Under the pieces are notes generated by a model, which worked only from the letters and a program-made list of their open reading frames with translations, did no database searches and was not told where the DNA came from. Both the position numbers and the translations under genes were made by a program. A stretch of 64,000 bases of DNA, from contig NZ_JAJAVH010000001.1 in assembly GCF_020511115.1 (NCBI RefSeq), forward strand, positions 124,001 through 188,000, written 5' to 3'. Positions 54,276 to 62,178 of this stretch are shown one piece after another (the stretch's first letter is position 1; every line of letters begins with the position of its first letter). The DNA is from Luteimonas panaciterrae. GTDB lineage: Bacteria; Pseudomonadota; Gammaproteobacteria; Xanthomonadales; Xanthomonadaceae.

Positions 54276-54824
54276 GTGAGCCAAACATTCGATTGGATTC
54301 AGTTTTCCGAGGGACGCGCGCGATTCGCAGGCGGTTACCGCTGCTGGGACGAGGAAGGTCGCGATACGTTCGCTTTAGAACTGCGCGGGAACCAATACTT
54401 CGGCGAGATCGATAACGCGTTTCTGGATAACCATAACGACTACAACCTTGTGATTCGCGCTTTCGGCTACGGGCGTGGTGAAGACGTCGGTATGCCAGGC
54501 GTTGGAGACGCCGACGTGCTAGGAGTTGGGGTCCGTGGGATTTTCACGCCCGAGGAAGAGGCCATTGCCCGGACCCTGGTGCTCCAACTCGTTCAAGCCG
54601 GACTCGAATTCGAAGACCCACCCATTGTCCTGGATCAGACGGACACCTCCCGTTTCATGGGAAAGATAACGTTTCAGGAAGGGTGGATGCTTGTCTGGTC
54701 GGATCACATCGACACCAGCGCAATGGCCGATTATTCGACCCAGATTTCTGCACGACCCACGACATTGACCATTCCGCAGTCATGTCGAGGTAACGCGTTG
54801 TCCAAATTGGAGAATTACAAGTGA
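54276..54824 (+). CDS. Putative T4SS-effector immunity protein, copy 1 (with fused remnant)
   Basis: A 182-residue cytosolic acidic protein of unknown family, starting at GTG. Residues 1-145 are a paralogue of the next gene: MSQTFDWIQF, EGRARFAGG, FALELRGNQYFGEI, LDNHNDYN, FTPEEEAIARTLVLQL and TSRFMGKITFQEGWMLV are shared. After that, the frame reads SAMADYSTQIS, which resembles the first residues of the downstream effector (MTDYSSQID), followed by a tail unrelated to it. This looks like a duplication that carried a piece of an effector gene start. The stop overlaps the next start (GTGA). Confidence 0.75.
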   Translation: MSQTFDWIQFSEGRARFAGGYRCWDEEGRDTFALELRGNQYFGEIDNAFLDNHNDYNLVIRAFGYGRGEDVGMPGVGDADVLGVGVRGIFTPEEEAIARTLVLQLVQAGLEFEDPPIVLDQTDTSRFMGKITFQEGWMLVWSDHIDTSAMADYSTQISARPTTLTIPQSCRGNALSKLENYK

Positions 54825-55246
54825 GTCAGACATTCGATTGGATTCAGTTTCCGGAAGGGCGGGCAAGATTTGCAGGCGGCGTTCGTGGGTGGGACGAACT
54901 AGGGCATGAGACATTCGCCTTGGAATTGCGAGGAAACGAATACTTCGGTGAGATTAAGCGGTCGTATCTGGATAACCACAACGACTACAACATCGTGATC
55001 GATGCCTTCGGTTACGTTTGGGAGATCGAAGTCGGCATGCCAGAAGCAGAGGCTCGTGAGGTTTTCACGCCCGAGGAAGAGGCTACTGCACGAACCCTGG
55101 TGGTCCAACTCATCCAGGCCGGCCTCAAATTCGATCGCCCACCCTCCCGGTTGAACCAGACGGAAACTTCTCATTTTATGGGGAAGATCATTTTCCAAGA
55201 CGGATGGATACTCGTCAGGTCGGATAGCGCCGGAGCAGTGCAATGA
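54821..55246 (+). CDS. Putative T4SS-effector immunity protein, copy 2
   Basis: A 141-residue soluble protein, paralogous to the preceding gene (roughly 60 percent identical by eye over about 140 residues). It has no signal peptide, so it would act in the cytoplasm. It starts at GTG overlapping the previous stop and ends overlapping the effector ATG (ATGA), so immunity is translated just before the effector, the usual order for xanthomonad T4SS effector-immunity pairs. Immunity function is inferred from position; the family is not recognised. Confidence 0.75.
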   Translation: MSQTFDWIQFPEGRARFAGGVRGWDELGHETFALELRGNEYFGEIKRSYLDNHNDYNIVIDAFGYVWEIEVGMPEAEAREVFTPEEEATARTLVVQLIQAGLKFDRPPSRLNQTETSHFMGKIIFQDGWILVRSDSAGAVQ

Positions 55247-57687
55247 CTGACTACTCCTCCCAAATCGATCAGATCCGGCAGGCGAAATCCCTGGAGGAAA
55301 TTCGCGAGATCGCGCGGCAATTCTCGGCCAAGGCGACTGGTGAGGGTGGCGTTCTCTACAGCCGCCCCGTCGGAAACGTGAGCTCCGAGAGGATTGCGCT
55401 TGAACTCGCAGAGAAAACTGGGCTTCCGATCATCAACAAGACGCCGCGCGCGGAATTCCTATCAGACGGCAATGTTCGCCTGGCAATAACAGATTCCGCG
55501 GAGAAAATATTCCAAACGCAAGGACACACAGCGGAAGCAGCGGAAAAACTGGCCGCCAGCTTTCAGTATGGTGATCCCAAAGCCGCGGTAAACTCTCTTA
55601 CATCATTGGACGGCTGCCTCTGGGGCGACGCTTCCCGTGAATTCGCAGCCTCCATGCGCGGCGACATCAAGGTCGTCGCCACCGCCGCCAACATGGACCG
55701 CGTATTCGGCAAGGTTGAACTGCCGACCATCCTCAATAACCCCGATGTCAAAACATTGGGAGGGCAACCCGTCGCCCATCTGCGCGACATCGCAGCAAAG
55801 GACGGCGTGCAGTCGCTGCTGAATCCAGTCCAGTCGCAATTCGTCGAGGCCGCTCCGCGAGGCATCTACAAAGCGCCGGGCATGCTCTCCAACAAGGAAG
55901 CTCCCGTCACGCTCTCCAAGGAATTCGCCGGCGCGATGGGCGTCGACGCCAGCAAGTTCACTCCCGCTTCCAACCTGTCGGCATCCGGCACCGTGGTACG
56001 CGCCGATATCGGTATGGCGGCTCAAGTCGCGCGGGATGAAGCCGCCGTCGCCGCACGGACAGCAGCGAAAGTGCTGCCTGGTGCCTCCGGACTCGTTGCG
56101 CCCAAAGGCACCGGTGCCGTTGCGACCGGCGAATCGACGCTGGCCGCCGAAGCAGGCCGCGGTCTGCGCCCAGGCACGGTCGCCAAGGGCGCGGGCGTGG
56201 TCGTCGCCGCCGCTGGCGTCACTTACGACGTCACGACCACCTACCGCGATGCTTCGCGCCTGTACGGACAAGGCAACTCCTTCGGCGCGGAGTCGAAAAT
56301 CGTCGGCACGGTTTCCCGCAATGTCGGTGTTTTCGGCGGCATGGCGCTGGGTACCGCCGCCGGCGCGGCGGTCACGTCCGAAACCGGGCCGGGCGCGATC
56401 ATCGGTGGTGCGATTGGTGGTATCGCCGGTGCGATCGGTGGCGACAAATTCGCACAGTGGATCGATCAGCACCGCATCAACAACCAGTCCGACAAGCAGG
56501 GCAACACCTGGACCTTCGATCCCAAGCATCCGGATCAAGGCTGGACGCGGCGGGAACTCGATCTGGACGCCATGCGCTACAGCCAAGGGGTGCCGGTCTA
56601 CAAACCGCAAGCGCTGCATGCGGATCCGGCAGTGGCCGACGAACTCAATTACAAAGCCTCCAATCGCGCCACCGAACTGGCGTTGTCGGCACCGCCCAAG
56701 GCACGCGATCCGTACACGCTGCCGAGCGAACAGGACAAGCCGGGCTGGCACGCAAGCAACTGGACACGAGATGCCCAAAACGGCACGTGGAGCCGCGTGC
56801 TGACCGATGCCGCGCCCCTGAGCGAATTCCAGCTCATTCCCAAGATGGAGCGCGAACAGGCCACGCCCGCGCAAGCGGCCGAATTCGAACGCCAATCGCA
56901 AGCGATCACGGCCAAGAACGCAGCCCAGACCCCGGCGGCGATCGCGACGCATTATCAAACCGCCTACGATCAATACGGCTGGTCGCGCCACGGCAAGGTA
57001 CCCGAAGCGGTGACGGATGCGATCCGCCATCCCGGCCGTTTGGTCGCCTCGGACGGCGACGCCTACGAGCGCGGCGCCGATGGGCAATGGATAAGTCGCG
57101 GAATGATCTGGGACAGCAAGGCCGAGGGCGCGATCAAGCAGGAACTGGATGCGACGTATCGTCAGCAGCAGAAAACGCTCAATCCGGCGCATGCTTCGGT
57201 GGACGTCCGGCCTGATACGCCGGCCGCGCAACCGCGCAGCCCCGCCGATCCCGATCATCCTGATCACACGATGCTGGGACAGATCCGCACCGGCGTGCGC
57301 AAGATCGATGAAGGCCTCGGCAAGCCCTACGACGAGATGAGCGAGCGTGTCAGCCGCAGCCTGCTCGCGGCTTGCAAGGACAATCGGGAGGCGTATCCCG
57401 ATGCTGCCGACAAATCGCTGTCGAGCTACGCCTTGAATCGCGTCGATCACGTGATCATGGGCAAGAACGGCAACGTCTTCGCGGTCGAGGGACAGCCGGA
57501 AAGCGAATCCCATAAGCGCGCCTTCGTCTCCGCCGAGGAGGCAGTCCGCACGCCGGTCGAACAGTCGGACGCGAAGCTGCTGGCCGCCAATCAAGTCCTC
57601 TCCCAGGAGCGGGAACTTGCGCAGCGACAGGAATTGACGCGAAACCAGGACGATCCTTCCAAGTCCGGACCGAAGATGTCGGCATAG
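55243..57687 (+). CDS. Xanthomonadales-type T4SS antibacterial effector with XVIPCD
   Basis: An 814-residue protein with no Sec signal. Residues 1-210 form a conserved-looking N-terminal domain (GGVLYSRPVGNVSSERIALELAEKTGLPIINKTPR, SLDGCLWGDASREFAASMRGDIKVVATAANMDRVFGKVELP, QFVEAAPRGIY), possibly the toxic or structural module; I do not recognise it. Residues about 310-410 are hydrophobic and glycine-zipper-like (GGMALGTAAGAAV, GAIIGGAIGGIAGAIGGD), suggesting membrane interaction. The C-terminal region (about 665-780: DPDHPDHTMLGQI, SLSSYALNRVDHVIM, NVFAVEGQPES, then a Gln-rich end) is the XVIPCD that docks on VirD4 for killing of rival bacteria. The T4SS machinery is outside the window. Confidence 0.88.
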   Translation: MTDYSSQIDQIRQAKSLEEIREIARQFSAKATGEGGVLYSRPVGNVSSERIALELAEKTGLPIINKTPRAEFLSDGNVRLAITDSAEKIFQTQGHTAEAAEKLAASFQYGDPKAAVNSLTSLDGCLWGDASREFAASMRGDIKVVATAANMDRVFGKVELPTILNNPDVKTLGGQPVAHLRDIAAKDGVQSLLNPVQSQFVEAAPRGIYKAPGMLSNKEAPVTLSKEFAGAMGVDASKFTPASNLSASGTVVRADIGMAAQVARDEAAVAARTAAKVLPGASGLVAPKGTGAVATGESTLAAEAGRGLRPGTVAKGAGVVVAAAGVTYDVTTTYRDASRLYGQGNSFGAESKIVGTVSRNVGVFGGMALGTAAGAAVTSETGPGAIIGGAIGGIAGAIGGDKFAQWIDQHRINNQSDKQGNTWTFDPKHPDQGWTRRELDLDAMRYSQGVPVYKPQALHADPAVADELNYKASNRATELALSAPPKARDPYTLPSEQDKPGWHASNWTRDAQNGTWSRVLTDAAPLSEFQLIPKMEREQATPAQAAEFERQSQAITAKNAAQTPAAIATHYQTAYDQYGWSRHGKVPEAVTDAIRHPGRLVASDGDAYERGADGQWISRGMIWDSKAEGAIKQELDATYRQQQKTLNPAHASVDVRPDTPAAQPRSPADPDHPDHTMLGQIRTGVRKIDEGLGKPYDEMSERVSRSLLAACKDNREAYPDAADKSLSSYALNRVDHVIMGKNGNVFAVEGQPESESHKRAFVSAEEAVRTPVEQSDAKLLAANQVLSQERELAQRQELTRNQDDPSKSGPKMSA

Positions 57688-57689
57688 CC

Positions 57690-58031
57690 ATGAGCGAAAG
57701 CCGCCCCATGACGCTCGTCTACATGCTGGCGCACGCCCGCCGCGAGCCGTTCTACATCGATGTGACGACCAGCATCGGTGCCGCGCATTTGAGATCCAGA
57801 GAGATCATCCATCAGCGCACGCTGGCACGGCAGGCCATTCGTGAAGCCGCGATCCTGGTCTGGTACGAGGAATGCGATAGCGAAGCGTCGGCCCGCGCGA
57901 GGGCCGACGAGATTCGCGCATGGCCGCATCCCTGGCAGCGACGGCTGATCGATCAAATGAATCCGGATTGGCGGGATCTGGATGCGGTGTGCTCGGGCTT
58001 CCCCGATCCGATTCCGAGCATCTCCGAATAA
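57690..58031 (+). CDS. Degenerate GIY-YIG superfamily protein
   Basis: A 113-residue protein starting 2 bases after the effector stop. It follows the small stand-alone GIY-YIG nuclease pattern: TLVYMLAHARREPFYIDVTTSI at the start, LVWYEECDSEASARARADEIRAWPHPWQRRLIDQMNPDWRDL in the middle, matching LVWYE...R...I..W....K..LI..MNP.W.DL. The YIG of the motif reads YID and the usual lysine/arginine and glycine around it are changed, so nuclease activity is doubtful. It may be an accessory or immunity-like factor co-transcribed with the effector. Confidence 0.75.
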   Translation: MSESRPMTLVYMLAHARREPFYIDVTTSIGAAHLRSREIIHQRTLARQAIREAAILVWYEECDSEASARARADEIRAWPHPWQRRLIDQMNPDWRDLDAVCSGFPDPIPSISE

Positions 58032-58227
58032 GGCGCCTTAACGATTCATGTTCTAGATGCTCAATGCTCCAGCCGTTTCGAGCGGGATGACGGACCTCTC
58101 AGTTTCAGGGTAGGGGGGAACTGTCGAGATGACGTTTGAAGGTTTGGCGCAAGGACGATTCGCGGCTCGACCGCCGGATCCTTGCCCCACCGACAAAAAG
58201 ACATAACCCCTTGAGGAGGCTAGTGAG

Positions 58228-59469
58228 ATGCAGAGTTCTCTGTCCAAGTACGGCCACTCCCCGCGACGCATGATCCTTGCTCCGCTCGCCACGGCGGTGG
58301 TGATGGCCGGCACCGCATTCCAGGCGCTCGCCGCAAGCGATACGGTCGACCCGGCGCTGCGGCAGGCGCTGCAGCGTGATCTCGGCCTGACGGCAAGTCA
58401 GGTTTCGCAGTATCTGAAAGTCGAACGCCTCGCCGATCAGCAGCAGAAGGCGCTCGAGAAGCAGCAGGGCCGGAACTTCGCCGGCAGCTGGATCGAACGC
58501 AAGGCCGACGGCAGCTTCCAGCTGGTGGTCGGCACCACGTCGGTCGGTAAGCAGAAAGCAGCGGCCGGTGTCGAAATCCGCCAGGCCAAGCACAGCTTCG
58601 CGTCGCTGAAGGCATCGAAGGCGCAGCTGGACGATCAGCTCGCCCGTGGCGCCAAGGTGCCCAAGGGTGTTTATGCGTGGTACGTCGATGTTCCCAGCAA
58701 CACCGTGGTGGTGAGCGTGGGCGTGGGTGCCGAGCAGGCCGGTATCGACTATGTCGCCCGCAGTGGCGCCGATGCCAACGCCGTGCGTTTCGAGACCATG
58801 CAAGAAGCGCCGGAACTGCGGCTCGCGGTGCAGGGCGGCAGGGGTTACCTGCGTGATCCCGGCGATGGCTATCTCTATGCCTGCTCCGTCGGCTTCCCCG
58901 TCACCCAGGGCAGCACCTTGGGCTTCGCCACCGCCGGCCATTGCGGCACCGCGGGCGAGATCGTCTACAACGAGGCTTCGCAGTGGGTACTGGGCGTGAA
59001 GATCGGCTCGTTCGCCGCCGCCAGCTTCCCGGCGCCCGGTGGATCGGGCCCCGACTACGCCTGGGTCAAGGTGGACAACACGCACACGCTGTCGCCGACC
59101 GTTTATGGCTATGGCAATGGCGATGTCACGGTGAAGGGCAGCACCGAAGCGGCGGTCGGCGCCGCGCTCTGCCGCTCGGGTCGCACCTCCGGCTGGCACT
59201 GCGGCGCGATCGCGGCCAAGAACGTGACCGTGACTTACGTGAGCGGTGAAACCATTCAAAACCTGACGCGGACCACCGCTTGCTCGGAAGGTGGCGACTC
59301 GGGCGGTTCCTTCATCACCACTTCGACCGGTCAGGCCCAGGGCGTGCTGTCCGGCGGCAGCGGCAACTGCAAGGGTCGGGCAGGCAAGGACGGCGGCGGC
59401 AACAGCTATTTCCAGCCGATCAATCCGATCCTCAATGCCTACAACCTGACGCTGCGCACCGGCACCTGA
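58228..59469 (+). CDS. Alpha-lytic-type S1 serine endopeptidase precursor
   Basis: A 413-residue secreted chymotrypsin-fold protease of the alpha-lytic (S1E) group: signal peptide (to about residue 36, FQALAAS), a pro-domain of about 165 residues needed for folding, and the mature enzyme from about residue 201. The catalytic triad is His238 in TAGHCG, Asp276 in GPDYAWV, and Ser358 in EGGDSGGS. Cysteine pairs (ACS/GHCG, LCRSG/WHCG, TACSEGG/GNCKG) match the three conserved disulfides. Such proteases are typical Lysobacter exoenzymes used in predation. GAGGAGG lies upstream of the ATG. Confidence 0.95.
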   Translation: MQSSLSKYGHSPRRMILAPLATAVVMAGTAFQALAASDTVDPALRQALQRDLGLTASQVSQYLKVERLADQQQKALEKQQGRNFAGSWIERKADGSFQLVVGTTSVGKQKAAAGVEIRQAKHSFASLKASKAQLDDQLARGAKVPKGVYAWYVDVPSNTVVVSVGVGAEQAGIDYVARSGADANAVRFETMQEAPELRLAVQGGRGYLRDPGDGYLYACSVGFPVTQGSTLGFATAGHCGTAGEIVYNEASQWVLGVKIGSFAAASFPAPGGSGPDYAWVKVDNTHTLSPTVYGYGNGDVTVKGSTEAAVGAALCRSGRTSGWHCGAIAAKNVTVTYVSGETIQNLTRTTACSEGGDSGGSFITTSTGQAQGVLSGGSGNCKGRAGKDGGGNSYFQPINPILNAYNLTLRTGT

Positions 59470-59497
59470 GCCCGGGTTTCCTGTTCCATCCCCCATC

Positions 59498-59529
59498 AGA
59501 ACGCCCCTCTCGCAGGGGCGTTCTTTTTT
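59498..59529 (+). terminator. Rho-independent terminator after the protease gene
   Basis: AGAACGCCCCT (59498-59508) pairs with AGGGGCGTTCT (59514-59524) around CTCGC and is followed by a T run. Confidence 0.92.
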
Positions 59530-59597
59530 GTCGGAATCGCTGACCATTCGCTTCCCGCGACCAGGGCACAGTCCTTCGCGACTCGCATGCCTTGCCA

Positions 59598-59615
59598 ATA
59601 GACCGACCGGTCTAT
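59598..59615. promoter_or_regulatory. TetR operator
   Basis: ATAGACCG-AC-CGGTCTAT is a perfect inverted repeat of the TAGACCG/CGGTCTA type common to TetR regulators, ending 11 bases before the regulator's GTG start; it implies autorepression. Confidence 0.85.
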
Positions 59616-59626
59616 AGAGTGGTCGC

Positions 59627-60229
59627 GTGCGCGACGACAATCTCACCAATACCCGCGACCGCCTCATCTCCGCCATGGCCGACGCCCTGCAACGGCGGGG
59701 CTTCCACGGCGTGGGGGTGAACGACATCCTCACCGAGGCCCAGGCGCCCAAGGGCGTGCTGTACCACCACTTTCCGGGCGGCAAGACGGAACTGGCGGTT
59801 GCGGCCATCGGGAGCGCCGTCACCAGGATGCAGACAGGATTGGCGCGCCTGACCGAAACGCGGACAGGACTCGTCGAAATCCTCGAAACCTGGTTCAGCG
59901 CCGCGCAAAAGCAATTGGAACAAAGCGGCTTCGAACGAGGATGCCCGCTGGCCACGGTGTCCCTGGAATCGACATCCGAGGATCTGGTGCTCCGCGAAGC
60001 GCTGACTTCGGCGTTCGGCGAAATCCGTGGCCAGCTCGCGGCGCTGCTGATGGATGCCGGCGTCGCCGCGCCGCGCGCGCAGCAACTGTCGGCACTGATC
60101 GTCTCCGCCTACGAAGGCGCGCTCATTCAGGCGCGCGTGTCCGGCAACGCGACGCCGATGCGCGACACCACCGCCATGCTGCTCGCACTGGTGCGCTCGG
60201 AACTCGCCTCGAAGGAAGGTTCCACATGA
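59627..60229 (+). CDS. TetR/AcrR family transcriptional regulator
   Basis: A 200-residue regulator starting at GTG 59627. The N-terminal HTH (RDRLISAMADALQRRGFHGVGVNDILTEAQAPKGVLYHHFPGGKTELAVAAI, residues about 10-60) is of the LmrA/YxaF type. The ligand domain contains the conserved ERGCPLATVSLE segment. The palindrome just upstream should be its own operator. It is coupled by ATGA overlap to an alpha/beta hydrolase gene, so the effector may be a hydrolase substrate. Confidence 0.93.
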   Translation: MRDDNLTNTRDRLISAMADALQRRGFHGVGVNDILTEAQAPKGVLYHHFPGGKTELAVAAIGSAVTRMQTGLARLTETRTGLVEILETWFSAAQKQLEQSGFERGCPLATVSLESTSEDLVLREALTSAFGEIRGQLAALLMDAGVAAPRAQQLSALIVSAYEGALIQARVSGNATPMRDTTAMLLALVRSELASKEGST

Positions 60230-61098
60230 ACTCCCCACAAACCGCCGAACCGATGACGCTGACCTCGGCCGACGGTTATCGGCTCGCGGCACTTCGGTAC
60301 GACCCGCCACACGCTTCGCGCGGGCACTTGATCGTCGCTGGCGCCACCGGGACGCCACAGAAATTTTATCGCCGCTTCGCCGAATATGCCGCCGCACAGG
60401 GCTTCACCGTGCTCACGTTCGATTACCGCGGTATCGGCCTGTCCAAACCCAAGACGCTCAAAGGATTCCAGGCGTCCTACACCGATTGGGGACGGCTCGA
60501 TCTGGCCGCCGCTGTTGATGCGATGAGCGATGGCAACACGCTGTTGTACATGGTGGGCCACTCTTTCGGAGGACACGCATTCGGCTTGTTGCCCAATCAC
60601 GCACGCGTGGAACGGTTCTACGTGTACGGCGTCGGCGCGGGATGGCATGGCTGGATGCCCACGCTCGAAGGGCTGCGTGTGCGATTCGCGTGGAAGATCC
60701 TCCTGCCGCTGCTGACGCGATGGAAAGGCTACATGCCATCGCAGCTGCTGGGCATGGGCGAGAACCTGCCGATGGGCGTGTACCGGCAGTGGCGGCGCTG
60801 GTGCGAGTTCCCGCACTACTTCTTCGACGATCCGGATGCTGCCGAACTGACGTACCAGTTTCCTCGCGTGCATACGCCCATCGTCGCCGCCAACGCGCTC
60901 GACGATGCATGGGCGCCACCACGCTCGCGCGATGCCTTCATGCAGGGCTATCGCAGTGCGCCGGTGGAAACGGTCGATCTCGATCCGCGCGACGGCCTGG
61001 GCACGATTGGTCATTTCGGCTATTTCCGTCCGCAGGCGCAATCGCTCTGGGACGAAACGCTGGCCTGGTTCCTGCGACCTGATGCACGCGCTGCCTGA
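60226..61098 (+). CDS. Alpha/beta hydrolase
   Basis: A 290-residue cytoplasmic alpha/beta-hydrolase-fold protein of the YheT/COG4757-like serine aminopeptidase group. HLIVAGATGTPQKFYRRFAEYAAAQGFTVLTFDYRGIGLSKP opens the fold, the nucleophile elbow is GHSFGGHA (Ser near residue 112), and the acid and His lie in NALDDAWAP and TIGHFGYF. Its substrate is unknown. The start overlaps the TetR stop by four bases and the end overlaps the small membrane protein gene by 17, forming a three-gene operon. Confidence 0.88.
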   Translation: MNSPQTAEPMTLTSADGYRLAALRYDPPHASRGHLIVAGATGTPQKFYRRFAEYAAAQGFTVLTFDYRGIGLSKPKTLKGFQASYTDWGRLDLAAAVDAMSDGNTLLYMVGHSFGGHAFGLLPNHARVERFYVYGVGAGWHGWMPTLEGLRVRFAWKILLPLLTRWKGYMPSQLLGMGENLPMGVYRQWRRWCEFPHYFFDDPDAAELTYQFPRVHTPIVAANALDDAWAPPRSRDAFMQGYRSAPVETVDLDPRDGLGTIGHFGYFRPQAQSLWDETLAWFLRPDARAA

Positions 61099-61357
61099 CG
61101 AGAGCGCTCTGCCGGATCGCCGTCGCCTGTTCTGGCTGCTCGTCGCCAACGTGATGGCGAGCATCCTGCACTACGGCGACAACGTGATGTTCTTCCACGA
61201 GTATCCGGAGCCGCCGTGGATCAACACGCGCATCATCGATGGTTTCTCGCCTCGCATCCACGCCTTCATCCTGCTTGAAGCGGTGCTGGCGGTCGCGCTG
61301 ATCCGATACGTCGCCGTCATCCAGATCGAGCACGCATCCGGTTCAAGAATGCGATAG
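61082..61357 (+). CDS. Small two-helix membrane protein
   Basis: A 91-residue protein with hydrophobic segments at about residues 17-30 (LFWLLVANVMASIL) and 60-80 (HAFILLEAVLAVALIRYVAVI) separated by a conserved-looking loop (YGDNVMFFHEYPEPPWINTRIIDGF). The last 17 bases of the hydrolase gene overlap its start, and its 3' end overlaps the convergent cobA end by 15 bases. No family function is known; it is probably an inner-membrane partner of the hydrolase operon. Confidence 0.75.
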   Translation: MHALPDESALPDRRRLFWLLVANVMASILHYGDNVMFFHEYPEPPWINTRIIDGFSPRIHAFILLEAVLAVALIRYVAVIQIEHASGSRMR

Positions 61358-62170
61358 CGAAGCGGTCGCGAATTCCTGCTCCACCGGAAGCGAGGGAAGC
61401 GCGGATGGAATGCATGCCTCGGCCAGCGCGGCGCCGATCAGGATCACACCGGGGCTGCCCAGACGCGATTCGCTTGCCTTGTCGAGCAACTGTCCCAGCG
61501 TCGTCAGCAACCGGTCTTCATTCGACAGGCTGGCCGATTGCACGATCGCGGCCGGCGTATGCGCCGGCAGGTGGCGCAACAGCGATGTCGTCAGCGACTG
61601 CAATCGCGTCATGCCCATGTAGATCACCAGCGTGGTGCCGGTGGCCGACAACGCGGCCCAATCCGGTTCGCCGTGATCCTGCGTGTGCGCCGTCACGAAG
61701 GTGACGCCGTGGCAATGATCGCGATGCGTCAGCGACATCCCGAGGCTCGCCGCCGCAGCGAACCCGGCGCTGACGCCGTTGATGATCTCCACCTCGATGC
61801 CGGCCTGCCGCAGGAAGTGGATCTCTTCGCCGGCGCGGCCGAACAGCAACGCGTCACCGCCCTTCACCCGCACCACGCGAACGCCTTGCGACGCATAGCG
61901 CCGCATCAGGCGACAGATAAAGGCCTGTGGCGTCGAACGACAGCCGCCACGCTTGCCGACACGGATGATGCGTGCTTGTGGCGCCAGTTCCACGATGCCG
62001 GGATGCACCAGATCGTCCAGCAGCAGTACCTCGGCCGCCGCCAGGGCTTTGGCGGCCTTGAGGGTCAGCAGTTCCGGATCGCCCGGACCTGCCGACAGGA
62101 GGACGACCGAGCTTTTCGCACGGGAAGAAGAACGAGCGTTGTGCATGGAAACCTCTTCGTCGGTTGTCAT
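61343..62170 (-). CDS. cobA: Uroporphyrinogen-III C-methyltransferase (SUMT)
   Basis: A 275-residue S-adenosylmethionine-dependent methylase making precorrin-2 for siroheme, the cofactor of nitrite reductase. VVLLSAGPGDPELLTLKAAKAL near residue 22, LLLDDLVHPGIVELAPQA, IIRVGKRGG, VRVVRVKGGDALLFGRAGEEIHFLRQAGIEVEIINGVSAGFAAAASLGMSLTHRD and TLVIYMGMT are diagnostic. It lies 8 bases after the nitrate reductase gene, as in nas operons. No CysG-type dehydrogenase/ferrochelatase domain is fused. Confidence 0.95.
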   Translation of the reverse strand: MTTDEEVSMHNARSSSRAKSSVVLLSAGPGDPELLTLKAAKALAAAEVLLLDDLVHPGIVELAPQARIIRVGKRGGCRSTPQAFICRLMRRYASQGVRVVRVKGGDALLFGRAGEEIHFLRQAGIEVEIINGVSAGFAAAASLGMSLTHRDHCHGVTFVTAHTQDHGEPDWAALSATGTTLVIYMGMTRLQSLTTSLLRHLPAHTPAAIVQSASLSNEDRLLTTLGQLLDKASESRLGSPGVILIGAALAEACIPSALPSLPVEQEFATASLSHS

Positions 62171-62178
62171 CGATCACC

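Noticed and set aside
55603..57594. 663-codon minus-strand frame opposite the T4SS effector
   Set aside because: Low-complexity antisense frame; the plus-strand effector has a coherent domain order and coupled start.
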